Positions 1-6,911 of a stretch of 57,905 nt of DNA are shown in pieces. The translations under genes were made by a program, and so were the position numbers. The notes under the pieces were generated by a model, which did not search any database, was not told where the DNA came from, and worked only from the letters and a program-made list of their open reading frames with translations. The first letter of the stretch is position 1; every line of letters begins with the position of its first letter. Origin of the DNA: Thermococcus sp. (lineage in GTDB: Archaea > Methanobacteriota_B > Thermococci > Thermococcales > Thermococcaceae); NCBI GenBank assembly GCA_027074805.1, contig JALTCK010000146.1, positions 1 to 57,905 on the forward strand, written 5' to 3'.

Positions 1-219
1 GACGAGCTTCACACCGAAGCGCTCCGCGTCGTACCTCGGCGTCAGGGCCGCTATGATCTCGATGTCGCAGCCGTTGCACGAGCCGCTGTTCACGTGGAAG
101 ACCCAGGGTGATCTTCCTATGTACCTGCAGAGCTTCGATATCTCCCTCTCCAGTCTCTCGCGCTCCGAAGGGCTGGAACCACTCACATGAGTTTCGTGGG
201 CGTGAACTTTAATGGCCAT
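1..219 (-). CDS. mbhJ: Mbh hydrogenase subunit MbhJ (partial, 3' end outside window)
   Basis: Only the first 73 codons lie in the window. The protein is the NuoB-like small [NiFe] hydrogenase subunit that carries the proximal Fe-S cluster of the membrane-bound H2-evolving complex. The visible stretch contains NSGSCNGCDIE, the cysteine pair typical of this family. The start is the ATG at 219, preceded by GGGTGAG; the ATG four bases upstream hits a stop after four codons. It follows mbhI by 5 nt in an operon of the mbhA-J order. Identity is strong from motif and context; the C-terminal half cannot be checked here. Confidence 0.93.
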   Translation of the reverse strand, partial: MAIKVHAHETHVSGSSPSERERLEREISKLCRYIGRSPWVFHVNSGSCNGCDIEIIAALTPRYDAERFGVKLV

Positions 220-224
220 TCATC

Positions 225-572
225 TCACCCCCAAACTATCAGCGCCCCGACGATTATCGCGGTCGTGACGAGCAGGTAGCTGACGTAGTCGCTCAGCAGT
301 CCCGTGTGCTCCCTTCTGAAGGCTATGAACATCCTGTTGATGCCCCTGATGAGGCCCCACATGACGTGCCTTCCGGTTACGTAGCCCCTGAAGTGCTCGA
401 ACTGCGGGATAACCCTGTCCTGGTCCTCACCGCTGAGGAATATCTTCGTCCCGTCGCCGGTCCTCCGCGTCCCCGTGCTGGTCCTTTCGGCCCACTTGTA
501 GATGACGTACGAGATGAGCAGTCCTATGCCAAAGACGTAAACGAAGTAGAGTGCGTCCCAGTAGCCGAACAT
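225..572 (-). CDS. mbhI: Mbh hydrogenase membrane subunit MbhI
   Basis: A 115-residue integral membrane protein with one hydrophobic segment near each end and a charged middle. In Mbh complexes MbhI bridges the Mrp-like antiporter half and the hydrogenase half. I chose ATG 572 (MFGYWDAL) because GGGGGGTG lies 6 nt upstream; a GTG at 581 in the same frame is a weaker alternative. The start overlaps the mbhH stop region, as expected for translational coupling. Assignment rests on length, membrane pattern and position between mbhH and mbhJ rather than on a unique motif. Confidence 0.88.
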   Translation of the reverse strand: MFGYWDALYFVYVFGIGLLISYVIYKWAERTSTGTRRTGDGTKIFLSGEDQDRVIPQFEHFRGYVTGRHVMWGLIRGINRMFIAFRREHTGLLSDYVSYLLVTTAIIVGALIVWG

Positions 573-573
573 C

Positions 574-2109
574 TCATGCACCCCCCAGCAGGGCCGTTAC
601 GTATGCCCCCGCGTTCTCCAGGGTCTTCGCGGCCGGAATCATCACCTTCTCGCTGATGACCCACGGGAAGAGCCCCATGACGATTATCGCCAGCACCAGG
701 ATGAGCATGGGCACAAGCATCGCCTTTCCTGGCTCCGTGGCGTTCATGACCCTCTCGCTCGGCCTTCCAAAGAATGTGAAGAGCACCCTGATGTATGCTG
801 CCGTACAGAAGGCGGTGCCTATGATAGCTATGGCGGCGAGGAACGGGTTGAAGAGCGCCGAGCTCTCGTAGATCAGCCACTTGCTCGCGAAGCCGTTGAG
901 CGGCGGGAGGCCTATTATCGCGGCCGCCCCGACGAGGAAGGCGAAGCTTGTCACGGGCATCTTCCTCGCTATCCCGCTCAGCTCGTTGAGGTTCTTGGTT
1001 CCGAGCTGGTGGATGACGGCTCCGGCAACGAGGAAGAGCAGGGCCTTCATTATGGCGTGGTTGACGGTGTGGTATATCGCCCCAGCAAGGGCCACGTTCC
1101 CAACGTCGCTTCCGTAGGCTGCGAGACCTATCCCTATCCCCAGCAGGATGTAGCCTATCTGCCCGACGCTGGAGAAGGCGAAGAGCCTCTTCATGTCTGT
1201 CTGGATTATCGCCATAGCGTTTCCGACTATCAGGGTGGCGCAGGCGAAGAGGATGATTATCCAGCCCACGGTTTTCGTGCTGACTCCCATTCCGAAGACG
1301 CTGAAGGCCAGCCTCGCGAGGGCGTAGGTTCCGCCTATCTTGATGACGAGACCGGAGAGCATGGCGCTTATCGAACTCGGTGCCGCCGGGTGTGCATCCG
1401 CCAGCCACATGTGGACCGGGACGGCGCCGCTCTTGAAGAGAAGCCCGCCGGCGAGGAGTCCGAGGGCGACCTTGGCAGTAAAAGTCGGGTTCTCGGCTAT
1501 CATCTTGGCCAAGTAGGCCATCGTGAGCGTCCCGTACTGGCCGTAGAGAAGCACTATCCCGAGGAGGATGAAGCTGCTCGCGAGCGAGCCGGTGAACATG
1601 TACTTTATGCCAGCCTCTATGCCCTCCCACGTGTCGTTCCTGAAGGCGACGAGGGCGTAGCTGGCTATGCTCATTATCTCCAGGAAGACGTAGAAGTTGA
1701 AGAGGTCGCCGGTTATGGCTATGCCGAGCATTCCGACCTCGAGGACGAGGACGAGGGTGTAGTACTTCTCAAGGCCGGTGTCGTGCTTCATGTACTCGCT
1801 GGAGTAGAGCACGGCCACGAAGGCGATGAACGTCACCATGAGGGCGAAGAGAGCGCCCAGCAGGTCAACCTCCCAGACTATCCTTATCGGGAAGCCTACA
1901 CCCTGGCCGAGCGGACTCTTCGCTCCGAGGGTGTAGACCAGTATCTCGCCGCTCTTCCAGACGGTGTAGAACAGCTCCGCCGCTACACCGAGGGTGAGCG
2001 CGGTGATGAATATCGCCCAGGGCTCCCTGGCCTTCCTTCCGGCGAGGCCCACTATCGGGGTGGCGAAGGCACCGAAGAGCGGGATTATGATGAGGTACGG
2101 GAGCATCAT
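574..2109 (-). CDS. mbhH: Mbh antiporter-like subunit MbhH (MrpD/NuoN family)
   Basis: A 511-residue polytopic membrane protein of the proton-conducting membrane transporter family (MrpD, NuoL/M/N). About 14 hydrophobic helices can be counted. Diagnostic stretches include the conserved Glu region near residue 140 (FLEIMSIASYALVAF), the FKSGAVPVHMWLADAHPAAP segment and HTVNHAIMKALLFL in the second half. It provides the ion-translocation channel that couples ferredoxin oxidation and H2 evolution to Na+/H+ movement. The ATG overlaps the mbhG stop (ATGA), consistent with coupled translation. Length is normal for MbhH. Confidence 0.95.
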   Translation of the reverse strand: MMLPYLIIIPLFGAFATPIVGLAGRKAREPWAIFITALTLGVAAELFYTVWKSGEILVYTLGAKSPLGQGVGFPIRIVWEVDLLGALFALMVTFIAFVAVLYSSEYMKHDTGLEKYYTLVLVLEVGMLGIAITGDLFNFYVFLEIMSIASYALVAFRNDTWEGIEAGIKYMFTGSLASSFILLGIVLLYGQYGTLTMAYLAKMIAENPTFTAKVALGLLAGGLLFKSGAVPVHMWLADAHPAAPSSISAMLSGLVIKIGGTYALARLAFSVFGMGVSTKTVGWIIILFACATLIVGNAMAIIQTDMKRLFAFSSVGQIGYILLGIGIGLAAYGSDVGNVALAGAIYHTVNHAIMKALLFLVAGAVIHQLGTKNLNELSGIARKMPVTSFAFLVGAAAIIGLPPLNGFASKWLIYESSALFNPFLAAIAIIGTAFCTAAYIRVLFTFFGRPSERVMNATEPGKAMLVPMLILVLAIIVMGLFPWVISEKVMIPAAKTLENAGAYVTALLGGA

Positions 2110-2465
2110 CCTCTCAACCTCCTGAGCTTGTTAACGTCGAGGCTTCCGTAGTGCCTGTAGGCGTTTATCGTGAGGGCCATCGCGAGGGAGAGTACGCAGA
2201 CTCCGATGACTATGCTAGTCAGGGTGAGTGCTTGGGGTAGCGGCGCCACCATTGCGCTCTTCACCGTCTCGTACCCTGTGTAAATTGGCGCCGTCGGTAT
2301 CTGGCCGGCCTCTATGCGGTATCCGAAGCTTATGAGGAGCAGGTGTATGCCCGAGTCGATGATGTCGAGTGCGAGGACGAGCTTGATGAGGTTCCTCTTG
2401 TAGAGCAGGGCGTAGATTCCCATTGTCATGAGCAGGAACGCCGTGATGAACTGGAACGGTATCAC
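2106..2465 (-). CDS. mbhG: Mbh antiporter-like subunit MbhG (MrpC/NuoK family)
   Basis: A 119-residue protein with three predicted transmembrane helices, of the MrpC/NuoK type. It forms part of the ion-translocating membrane arm. The start is taken as GTG 2465 because GGAGGTG lies 6 nt upstream and the GTG overlaps the mbhF stop as GTGA; a GTG at 2474 is in frame but lies inside the Shine-Dalgarno sequence. The acidic residue in LVLALDIIDSGIHLLLIS corresponds to the conserved membrane acid of this family. Confidence 0.9.
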   Translation of the reverse strand: MIPFQFITAFLLMTMGIYALLYKRNLIKLVLALDIIDSGIHLLLISFGYRIEAGQIPTAPIYTGYETVKSAMVAPLPQALTLTSIVIGVCVLSLAMALTINAYRHYGSLDVNKLRRLRG

Positions 2466-2896
2466 TCTTTCCACCTCCCGTATGCCGCTATGGCCACCAT
2501 CGCGCTGACCAACCCCGCGAAGACCTTCAGTCCCACGGCGAGGTTCATGACCGGCAGGTAGCCGGCGGAGAGAAGGGTCCCCGGCTGGCCGTTGAAGAAG
2601 GGCCCGCTGTGCCAGAGTGTGTTGTAGAAGAACGCCACTCCCATGCCCAGCATGGCAATGCCGAGGAATGCCAGCCCACCGAGCCCTTCCAGAGCTGAAT
2701 AGAGGTGGTGGTCGTAGCGCCTCTTCATCTCACCGAAGCCGAAGGCGATGAGGAAGAGTATTCCAGCTCCCGCTATCGTCGCGCCCCCCTGGAATCCGCC
2801 TCCCGGCGTAAGGTGACCGTGCGAGACGATGTAGGCGCCGAATATTCCGATGAGCGGTATCGTTGCTCTCGCGGTCGTCTTGACTATGAGTCCCAT
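2462..2896 (-). CDS. mbhF: Mbh antiporter-like subunit MbhF (MrpB-like)
   Basis: A 144-residue protein with four hydrophobic helices, matching the MnhB/MrpB domain. The motif HGHLTPGGGFQGG near the N-terminus is characteristic of MrpB proteins. The ATG at 2896 is preceded by GGGGAGTGAC; an upstream ATG at 2914 would add six residues inside the mbhE coding end. It lies in the mbhA-J gene string with a 1-nt gap after mbhE. It contributes to the Na+/H+ antiporter-like half of the complex. Confidence 0.92.
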   Translation of the reverse strand: MGLIVKTTARATIPLIGIFGAYIVSHGHLTPGGGFQGGATIAGAGILFLIAFGFGEMKRRYDHHLYSALEGLGGLAFLGIAMLGMGVAFFYNTLWHSGPFFNGQPGTLLSAGYLPVMNLAVGLKVFAGLVSAMVAIAAYGRWKE

Positions 2897-2897
2897 G

Positions 2898-3200
2898 TCA
2901 CTCCCCATCCTCATCCCTCCTCCAGGGCCTCAGGAGTGCAACCGCTCCTGCTATGGCCGTGAAGAGAACGGTCGCCTCTCCAAGGGTATCGTATCCACGG
3001 TAGTCGAACACTATGTCGGTGACTATGTTGGTTCCGCCGACCTCGCCAACGCCGTGGTCGATGTAGTACTGGTCGGTGTAGCGGTACTTCATCCACTCAC
3101 TCCCGCCGAGGCCGAACTTTATCCCCGTTGAGGGGCTCGCGACAACGAGGAGTACCCCGAGCAGGAAGAGCAGTGCGAGAGCTCCGAACGTCTTCTTCAT
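2898..3200 (-). CDS. mbhE: Mbh membrane subunit MbhE
   Basis: A 100-residue protein with an N-terminal hydrophobic helix (ALALLFLLGVLLVV), a soluble middle and a C-terminal helix (LGEATVLFTAIAGAVALL). The C-terminal half resembles the small hydrophobic domain that follows MrpA-type subunits; in Mbh it corresponds to part of the split MrpA C-terminus. The ATG overlaps the mbhD stop by 4 nt. The name comes from gene order and membrane pattern. Confidence 0.87.
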   Translation of the reverse strand: MKKTFGALALLFLLGVLLVVASPSTGIKFGLGGSEWMKYRYTDQYYIDHGVGEVGGTNIVTDIVFDYRGYDTLGEATVLFTAIAGAVALLRPWRRDEDGE

Positions 3201-3463
3201 GGTCCCTCACGCTCCCATCTCTCAGTTTTCGCTATCCCGTAAACCACTACCGCGGTAACGACGCCGGCCCCAACGGCGGCCTCGGCTATCGCGACATCGG
3301 GTGCGTGGAGCATGTAGAACTCCAGGCTGAGGAGCAGGCTCATGGCAGCGGAAGCTATCGCCGCGCTGAGCAGGTCGCGCATGCTTATAGTGATGTACGC
3401 CGCTATGAGCACGCCGAGCAGTATGCCGAACTGTATCGCCATGTCCATCGAGAGGGCGTTCAT
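3197..3463 (-). CDS. mbhD: Mbh membrane subunit MbhD (DUF4040-like)
   Basis: An 88-residue, three-helix membrane protein. The central stretch APDVAIAEAAVGAGV is typical of the hydrogenase MbhD-like domain that is fused to MrpA in bacterial antiporters but stands alone in Thermococcales. ATG 3463 overlaps the mbhC stop as ATGA. It lies between mbhC and mbhE with 4-nt overlaps on both sides, indicating one polycistronic unit. Confidence 0.9.
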   Translation of the reverse strand: MNALSMDMAIQFGILLGVLIAAYITISMRDLLSAAIASAAMSLLLSLEFYMLHAPDVAIAEAAVGAGVVTAVVVYGIAKTERWEREGP

Positions 3464-3831
3464 TCCGCACCACCCCTGAGCTTCTCCTCGTATGCATCAA
3501 CGACGGCCTTTGCCGGTTTGTAGCCGCTGATGTAGGCAGCTTTGGCTATCGCATGCGCCCCGGTCGGGTTGGTGAGCAGGAGCGCTATTAGTGCGACGAG
3601 GCTGTGCAGCGCCATCTGGAGGTACTTGGGGTCGCCGGTGATGTGGAGCTGGTAGGCGGCGTGGACGACAACCGCGAGGACCGCGAATATCGTCCCGAAG
3701 GTGGTGCACTTGGTCGCCCCGTGGAGCCTCGTGTAGACGTCGGGGAACCTGTGGAGCGAGAAGCTGCCCAGCAGGTTGAAGACCATGTTTACCGCCAGGA
3801 AAGCGTAGATGAGGTACGTGACCGCGTTCAT
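3460..3831 (-). CDS. mbhC: Mbh antiporter-like subunit MbhC (MrpG family)
   Basis: A 123-residue protein with three hydrophobic helices. The segment FSLHRFPDVYTRLHGATKCTT is the hallmark of the MnhG/MrpG family. It is a subunit of the antiporter-like arm of the membrane-bound hydrogenase. The ATG overlaps the mbhB stop by 4 nt. The C-terminal 25 residues are charged and probably cytoplasmic. Confidence 0.93.
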   Translation of the reverse strand: MNAVTYLIYAFLAVNMVFNLLGSFSLHRFPDVYTRLHGATKCTTFGTIFAVLAVVVHAAYQLHITGDPKYLQMALHSLVALIALLLTNPTGAHAIAKAAYISGYKPAKAVVDAYEEKLRGGAE

Positions 3832-4091
3832 TCCAGTCCCCCCTGGAGGTACTTCGCTATGGCCAGGGTCCCGACGTAGCTCAGAAGCGCGTAAACGATG
3901 GCGATATCGATGTATATCGTCCTGTCGTACGCAGCACCGAGAAGAACCATCCCCGCAACGATGAGTGTGTTGAGCGTGTCGACTCCTACGACCCTGTCGG
4001 GCACGCTCGGGCCGAAGAACACTCTGAGAAGCGCCATGAACGCCCCTATCATGACCACAGCGGTAGCATAGAAGAACTCAGGCGCGATCAT
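3828..4091 (-). CDS. mbhB: Mbh antiporter-like subunit MbhB (MrpF family)
   Basis: An 87-residue, three-helix protein of the MnhF/MrpF family; FFGPSVPDRVVGVDTLNT is the typical loop. I chose ATG 4091, which overlaps the mbhA stop as ATGA and has GAGGAGG upstream; a GTG at 4112 in frame would lengthen it inside mbhA. It belongs to the same tightly packed operon and to the membrane arm of the complex. Confidence 0.91.
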   Translation of the reverse strand: MIAPEFFYATAVVMIGAFMALLRVFFGPSVPDRVVGVDTLNTLIVAGMVLLGAAYDRTIYIDIAIVYALLSYVGTLAIAKYLQGGLE

Positions 4092-4588
4092 CTTCCCAGC
4101 CTCCTCGCCCACTTCTCAAAGGGCCCCGCTATGACCTCTGAGCTCTTTGGCTCCTTCTCCGTCACGTTTATCCAGTGGACGTAGAGGGCCTTCTCCTCCG
4201 GGCATGCGTCTACCGTGAGCGTTCCGGGGGTGAGGGTTATCGAGTTGCTCAGTATGGTGTACTGGGCGTCGTTCTCAAGATCCACCGGGACGCGGACTAT
4301 TCCGGGCTTTATCCTGCCCGTTATGACGCGGTAGGCAACGTCGAGGTTGGCCTTGACCATGCCCCAGAAGAGGGGACCAATAGAGTAAACCGCAAACCCT
4401 ACCCACTTCACGGGGTTGAGGAACCTTACAGCATTATCGCCTATGATGTCCTTAGTGGTGAAGGCGACTATTGCAGAAAAGATGACACCGGCGACGAGCT
4501 CCTGGCCGCTCCAGAGTAATCCCTTACTGCCCGCGGTTAGTACTAACCATAACATGTATGACCAAATGAATGCAGTGACGAATCTCAT
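4088..4588 (-). CDS. mbhA: Mbh antiporter-like subunit MbhA (MrpE family)
   Basis: First gene of the mbh operon, 166 residues. Two or three hydrophobic helices occupy the N-terminal half, followed by a soluble domain with NSITLTPGTLTVD, the typical MrpE signature. The start is ATG 4588, preceded by GGAGGGAAGAACA; the reading frame runs 48 codons further upstream but through the promoter region, so the longer form is unlikely. The operon is read leftward from the shared intergenic region that also serves hydBGDA. Confidence 0.93.
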   Translation of the reverse strand: MRFVTAFIWSYMLWLVLTAGSKGLLWSGQELVAGVIFSAIVAFTTKDIIGDNAVRFLNPVKWVGFAVYSIGPLFWGMVKANLDVAYRVITGRIKPGIVRVPVDLENDAQYTILSNSITLTPGTLTVDACPEEKALYVHWINVTEKEPKSSEVIAGPFEKWARRLGR

Positions 4589-4664
4589 TGTTCTTCCCTC
4601 CGCTGGCATGTTATAAACACCACAAGTCTGTATTTCGTCAGATTTCAATGAAGATTTCGTTATT

Positions 4665-4680
4665 TGCTTTAAAAGGATTT
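4665..4680 (-). promoter_or_regulatory. Putative TATA/BRE region of the mbh operon
   Basis: On the minus strand the sequence reads CCTTTTAAAGC at about 4669-4678, an acceptable archaeal TATA box. It lies roughly 85 nt upstream of the mbhA ATG and about 50 nt from the SurR-type motif. No start site can be fixed from sequence alone. Confidence 0.45.
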
Positions 4681-4726
4681 TTTGAAGCTTAGAATTGAAA
4701 ACAAAGGTCAGGAACAGTTTATTCTT

Positions 4727-4743
4727 AACCAAAGGTTAACAAC
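4727..4743 (-). promoter_or_regulatory. SurR-type binding motif between mbh and hyd
   Basis: On the minus strand the bases read GTT-n3-AAC-n5-GTT without mismatch. This is the extended motif described for SurR, the redox-responsive sulfur regulator of Pyrococcus furiosus that activates hydrogenase genes when sulfur is absent. It lies about 50 nt upstream of the mbh TATA and 80 nt upstream of the hyd TATA, so one site could serve both operons. The match is seen; the regulator binding is inference. Confidence 0.75.
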
Positions 4744-4769
4744 CACGATGGGGGACGATTATCTTCTTT

Positions 4770-4783
4770 CATGTTATAACATG
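4770..4783. promoter_or_regulatory. Perfect 14-bp palindrome CATGTTATAACATG
   Basis: A self-complementary sequence between the SurR-type motif and the hyd TATA box. Ten of its bases (CATGTTATAA) recur at 4608-4617 in the mbhA leader. It could be an operator for a second regulator acting on both hydrogenase operons. No known consensus is claimed. Confidence 0.4.
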
Positions 4784-4820
4784 TTCAATAGGGCCTATTC
4801 AACCTTTAGTTTACAATATC

Positions 4821-4834
4821 GGGGTTTAAAAATG
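4821..4834 (+). promoter_or_regulatory. Putative TATA box of hydBGDA
   Basis: GGGTTTAAAAAT at 4822-4833 fits a BRE/TATA element. Transcription would start near 4855, leaving a leader of about 60 nt before the hydB TTG. Confidence 0.5.
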
Positions 4835-4876
4835 CTTTTTTATCCGCCGAACAAGCAATCATTGAGGGGAACAAAA

Positions 4877-4930
4877 ATGAGCAGACGTATATTCATGTTC
4901 ATTGGAGGTGATTGGGTTGAGATACGTTAA
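4877..4930 (+). CDS. Short upstream ORF overlapping the hydB start (17 codons)
   Basis: ATG 4877 has GAGGGG 7 nt upstream and opens a 17-codon frame (MSRRIFMFIGGDWVEIR) that ends with TAA at 4928-4930, 14 nt inside hydB. The hydB start itself is a TTG with its own GGAGGTG located inside this short frame. The arrangement suggests a leader peptide or translational coupling to a weak start codon. It may also be a chance frame; there is no conservation evidence here. Confidence 0.35.
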   Translation: MSRRIFMFIGGDWVEIR

Positions 4931-6020
4931 ACTGCCCCGGGAGAACACTCACATCTTCCTCGAAAGACTCAAGGAGTGGGGTAAGCTCTACGCCCCGGTG
5001 AAGATTTCAGAGAAGTTCTATGACTTCAGAGAGGTTGAAGATGTCGGGAAGGTTGAGTTTCACTACAACAGGACGATAATGCCGCCCAAGAAGTTCTTCT
5101 TTAAGCCGAGGGAGAAGCTTTTCGAGTTTGACTTAAGCAAGCAGGAATATCGGGAAACCATTAGGGGCGTTGAACCCTTCGTGCTCTTCGGCGTCCACGC
5201 CTGCGATATTTTTGGACTCAAGATACTGGATACTGTCTACCTCGACGAGTTCCCAGACAAGTACTACAAGGTTCGCCGGGAAAAGGGAATCATAATAGGA
5301 ATCAGTTGTATGCCCGACGAGTACTGCTTCTGCAACCTCCGGGAGACGGACTTTGCTGATGACGGCTTTGACCTCTTCTTCCACGAGCTCCCAGACGGCT
5401 GGCTCGTTCGCGTTGGTTCGCCCAAGGGCCACAGGATAGTGGATAAGAGCATAAAGCTCTTTGAGGAGGTGACCACCGAAGACATCTGCGCCTTCAGAGA
5501 GTTCGAGAAAAAGAGGAGTGAGGCCTTCAGCTACCATGAGGATTGGGGGGACCTGCGCTACCTGCTTGAACTCGAAATGGAGCACCCCATGTGGGAAGAG
5601 GAGAGTGAAAAATGCCTCGCCTGCGGAATCTGCAACACTACCTGTCCTACTTGTCGCTGCTATGAGGTCCAGGACATAGTAAATCTTGATGGAAGAACAG
5701 GTTTCCGGGAGAGGCGCTGGGACTCCTGTCAGTTCAGGAGCCACGGTCTAGTTGCAGGAGGCCACAACTTCAGACCCACCAAGAAGGACCGCTTCATGAA
5801 CCGTTACCTCTGCAAGAACTCTTACAACGAAAAACTGGGTCTGAGCTTCTGTGTTGGTTGCGGAAGGTGCACTTACTTCTGCCCCGCAGGCATAAGATTT
5901 GTCCGCAACTTGCGCACCATACTCGGTCTTGAGGAGCGGTCTTGTCCGTCAAAGATAGTGGAGGAGATTCCAAAGAAGGGCTTTGCTTACGCGGAAAACA
6001 TTAGGGGGGAGGATGTATGA
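4917..6020 (+). CDS. hydB: Cytosolic [NiFe] hydrogenase I beta subunit (Fe-S)
   Basis: A 367-residue iron-sulfur subunit of the soluble NADP(H)-dependent hydrogenase (sulfhydrogenase I type). Two ferredoxin-like clusters are visible: CLACGICNTTCPTCRC and CVGCGRCTYFCPAG, plus CMPDEYCFC earlier. It relays electrons between the flavin subunit and the hydrogenase module. TTG 4917 is chosen because GGAGGTG lies 6 nt upstream and the protein then begins MRYVKLPRENT, as I recall for the P. furiosus protein; upstream GTG and TTG codons lie within the Shine-Dalgarno. Stop and hydG start overlap by 4 nt. Confidence 0.94.
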   Translation: MRYVKLPRENTHIFLERLKEWGKLYAPVKISEKFYDFREVEDVGKVEFHYNRTIMPPKKFFFKPREKLFEFDLSKQEYRETIRGVEPFVLFGVHACDIFGLKILDTVYLDEFPDKYYKVRREKGIIIGISCMPDEYCFCNLRETDFADDGFDLFFHELPDGWLVRVGSPKGHRIVDKSIKLFEEVTTEDICAFREFEKKRSEAFSYHEDWGDLRYLLELEMEHPMWEEESEKCLACGICNTTCPTCRCYEVQDIVNLDGRTGFRERRWDSCQFRSHGLVAGGHNFRPTKKDRFMNRYLCKNSYNEKLGLSFCVGCGRCTYFCPAGIRFVRNLRTILGLEERSCPSKIVEEIPKKGFAYAENIRGEDV

Positions 6021-6901
6021 GCGAGGTTGTTCCGAGGGAGATTATGATGCCGGGGGAGAATCCCTACGCGCTGCATAAGGTCAAGGTTCTCAAAGTTTAC
6101 AAGCTCACCGAGACGGAAAAACTCTTCCTCTTCAGGTTTGAGGATCCTGAACTTGCAGAAAAGTGGACCTTCCGGCCAGGGCAGTTTGTTCAGCTTACAA
6201 TTCCCGGGGTTGGTGAGGTGCCGATAAGCATATGTTCATCGGCGATGAGAAAGGGATTCTTTGAGCTGTGCATTAGAAAGGCTGGAAGGGTAACCACAGT
6301 CGTTCACAGGCTCCAACCCGGGGATACAGCCCTCGTCCGCGGCCCCTATGGCAATGGCTTTCCAGTTGATGAGTGGGAGGGGATGGATTTACTCCTCATT
6401 GCTGCCGGTCTCGGGACGGCTCCGCTCAGGAGCGTCTTCCTCTACGCTATGGACAACCGTTGGAAGTATGGAAATATTACCTTCATCAACACGGCACGCT
6501 ATGGAAAGGACCTGCTCTTCTACAAGGAGCTTGAGGCCATGAAAGATCTGGCGGAGGCGGAGAACGTCAGAATAATCCAGAGTGTAACCAGAGATCCTGA
6601 CTGGCCGGGGAGGCACGGGAGGCCTCAGAAGTTCATAGTTGAGGCCAACACCAACCCAAAGAAGACTGCTGTTGCTATCTGTGGTCCACCAAGGATGTAC
6701 AAGTCGGTCTTCGAGTCCCTCATCAACTACGGCTACCGGCCGGAGAACATCTACGTGACGCTCGAGAGGAAGATGAAGTGTGGGATAGGAAAATGTGGCC
6801 ACTGCGTTGCTGGGACGAGTACAAGCTGGAAGTACATCTGCAAGGACGGACCCGTCTTTGGTTACTTCGATATTGTATCAACGCCCGGCCTGCTGGACTG
6901 A
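6017..6901 (+). CDS. hydG: Cytosolic [NiFe] hydrogenase I gamma subunit (FAD/NADPH)
   Basis: A 294-residue flavoprotein of the ferredoxin-NADP reductase type. RPGQFVQLTIPG and ISICSS form the FAD-binding region, LLIAAGLGTAPLRS is the NAD(P)-binding loop, and CGIGKCGHC near the C-terminus binds a [2Fe-2S] cluster. It oxidises or reduces NADP(H) for the HydBGDA complex in the cytoplasm. ATG 6017 overlaps the hydB stop. Length matches the family. Confidence 0.95.
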   Translation: MSEVVPREIMMPGENPYALHKVKVLKVYKLTETEKLFLFRFEDPELAEKWTFRPGQFVQLTIPGVGEVPISICSSAMRKGFFELCIRKAGRVTTVVHRLQPGDTALVRGPYGNGFPVDEWEGMDLLLIAAGLGTAPLRSVFLYAMDNRWKYGNITFINTARYGKDLLFYKELEAMKDLAEAENVRIIQSVTRDPDWPGRHGRPQKFIVEANTNPKKTAVAICGPPRMYKSVFESLINYGYRPENIYVTLERKMKCGIGKCGHCVAGTSTSWKYICKDGPVFGYFDIVSTPGLLD

Positions 6902-6911
6902 GGTGGTGACA

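Noticed and set aside
524..1630. Long minus-strand frame in another phase of mbhH
   Set aside because: Arg/His-rich shadow of the GC-rich mbhH gene without any family motif.
1009..2151. Long plus-strand frame opposite mbhH
   Set aside because: It is antisense to a clearly coding antiporter gene; the sequence is unusually acidic and low-complexity, as expected from the reverse of hydrophobic codons.
4535..4548. Perfect palindrome GGTTAGTACTAACC within mbhA
   Set aside because: Lies in coding sequence a few codons after the start with no second copy; probably incidental.
4682..4930. 82-codon plus-strand frame between mbh and hyd
   Set aside because: It runs through the promoter elements, has no Shine-Dalgarno at its start and AT-rich, non-protein-like composition; only its last 17 codons have a credible ATG with Shine-Dalgarno.
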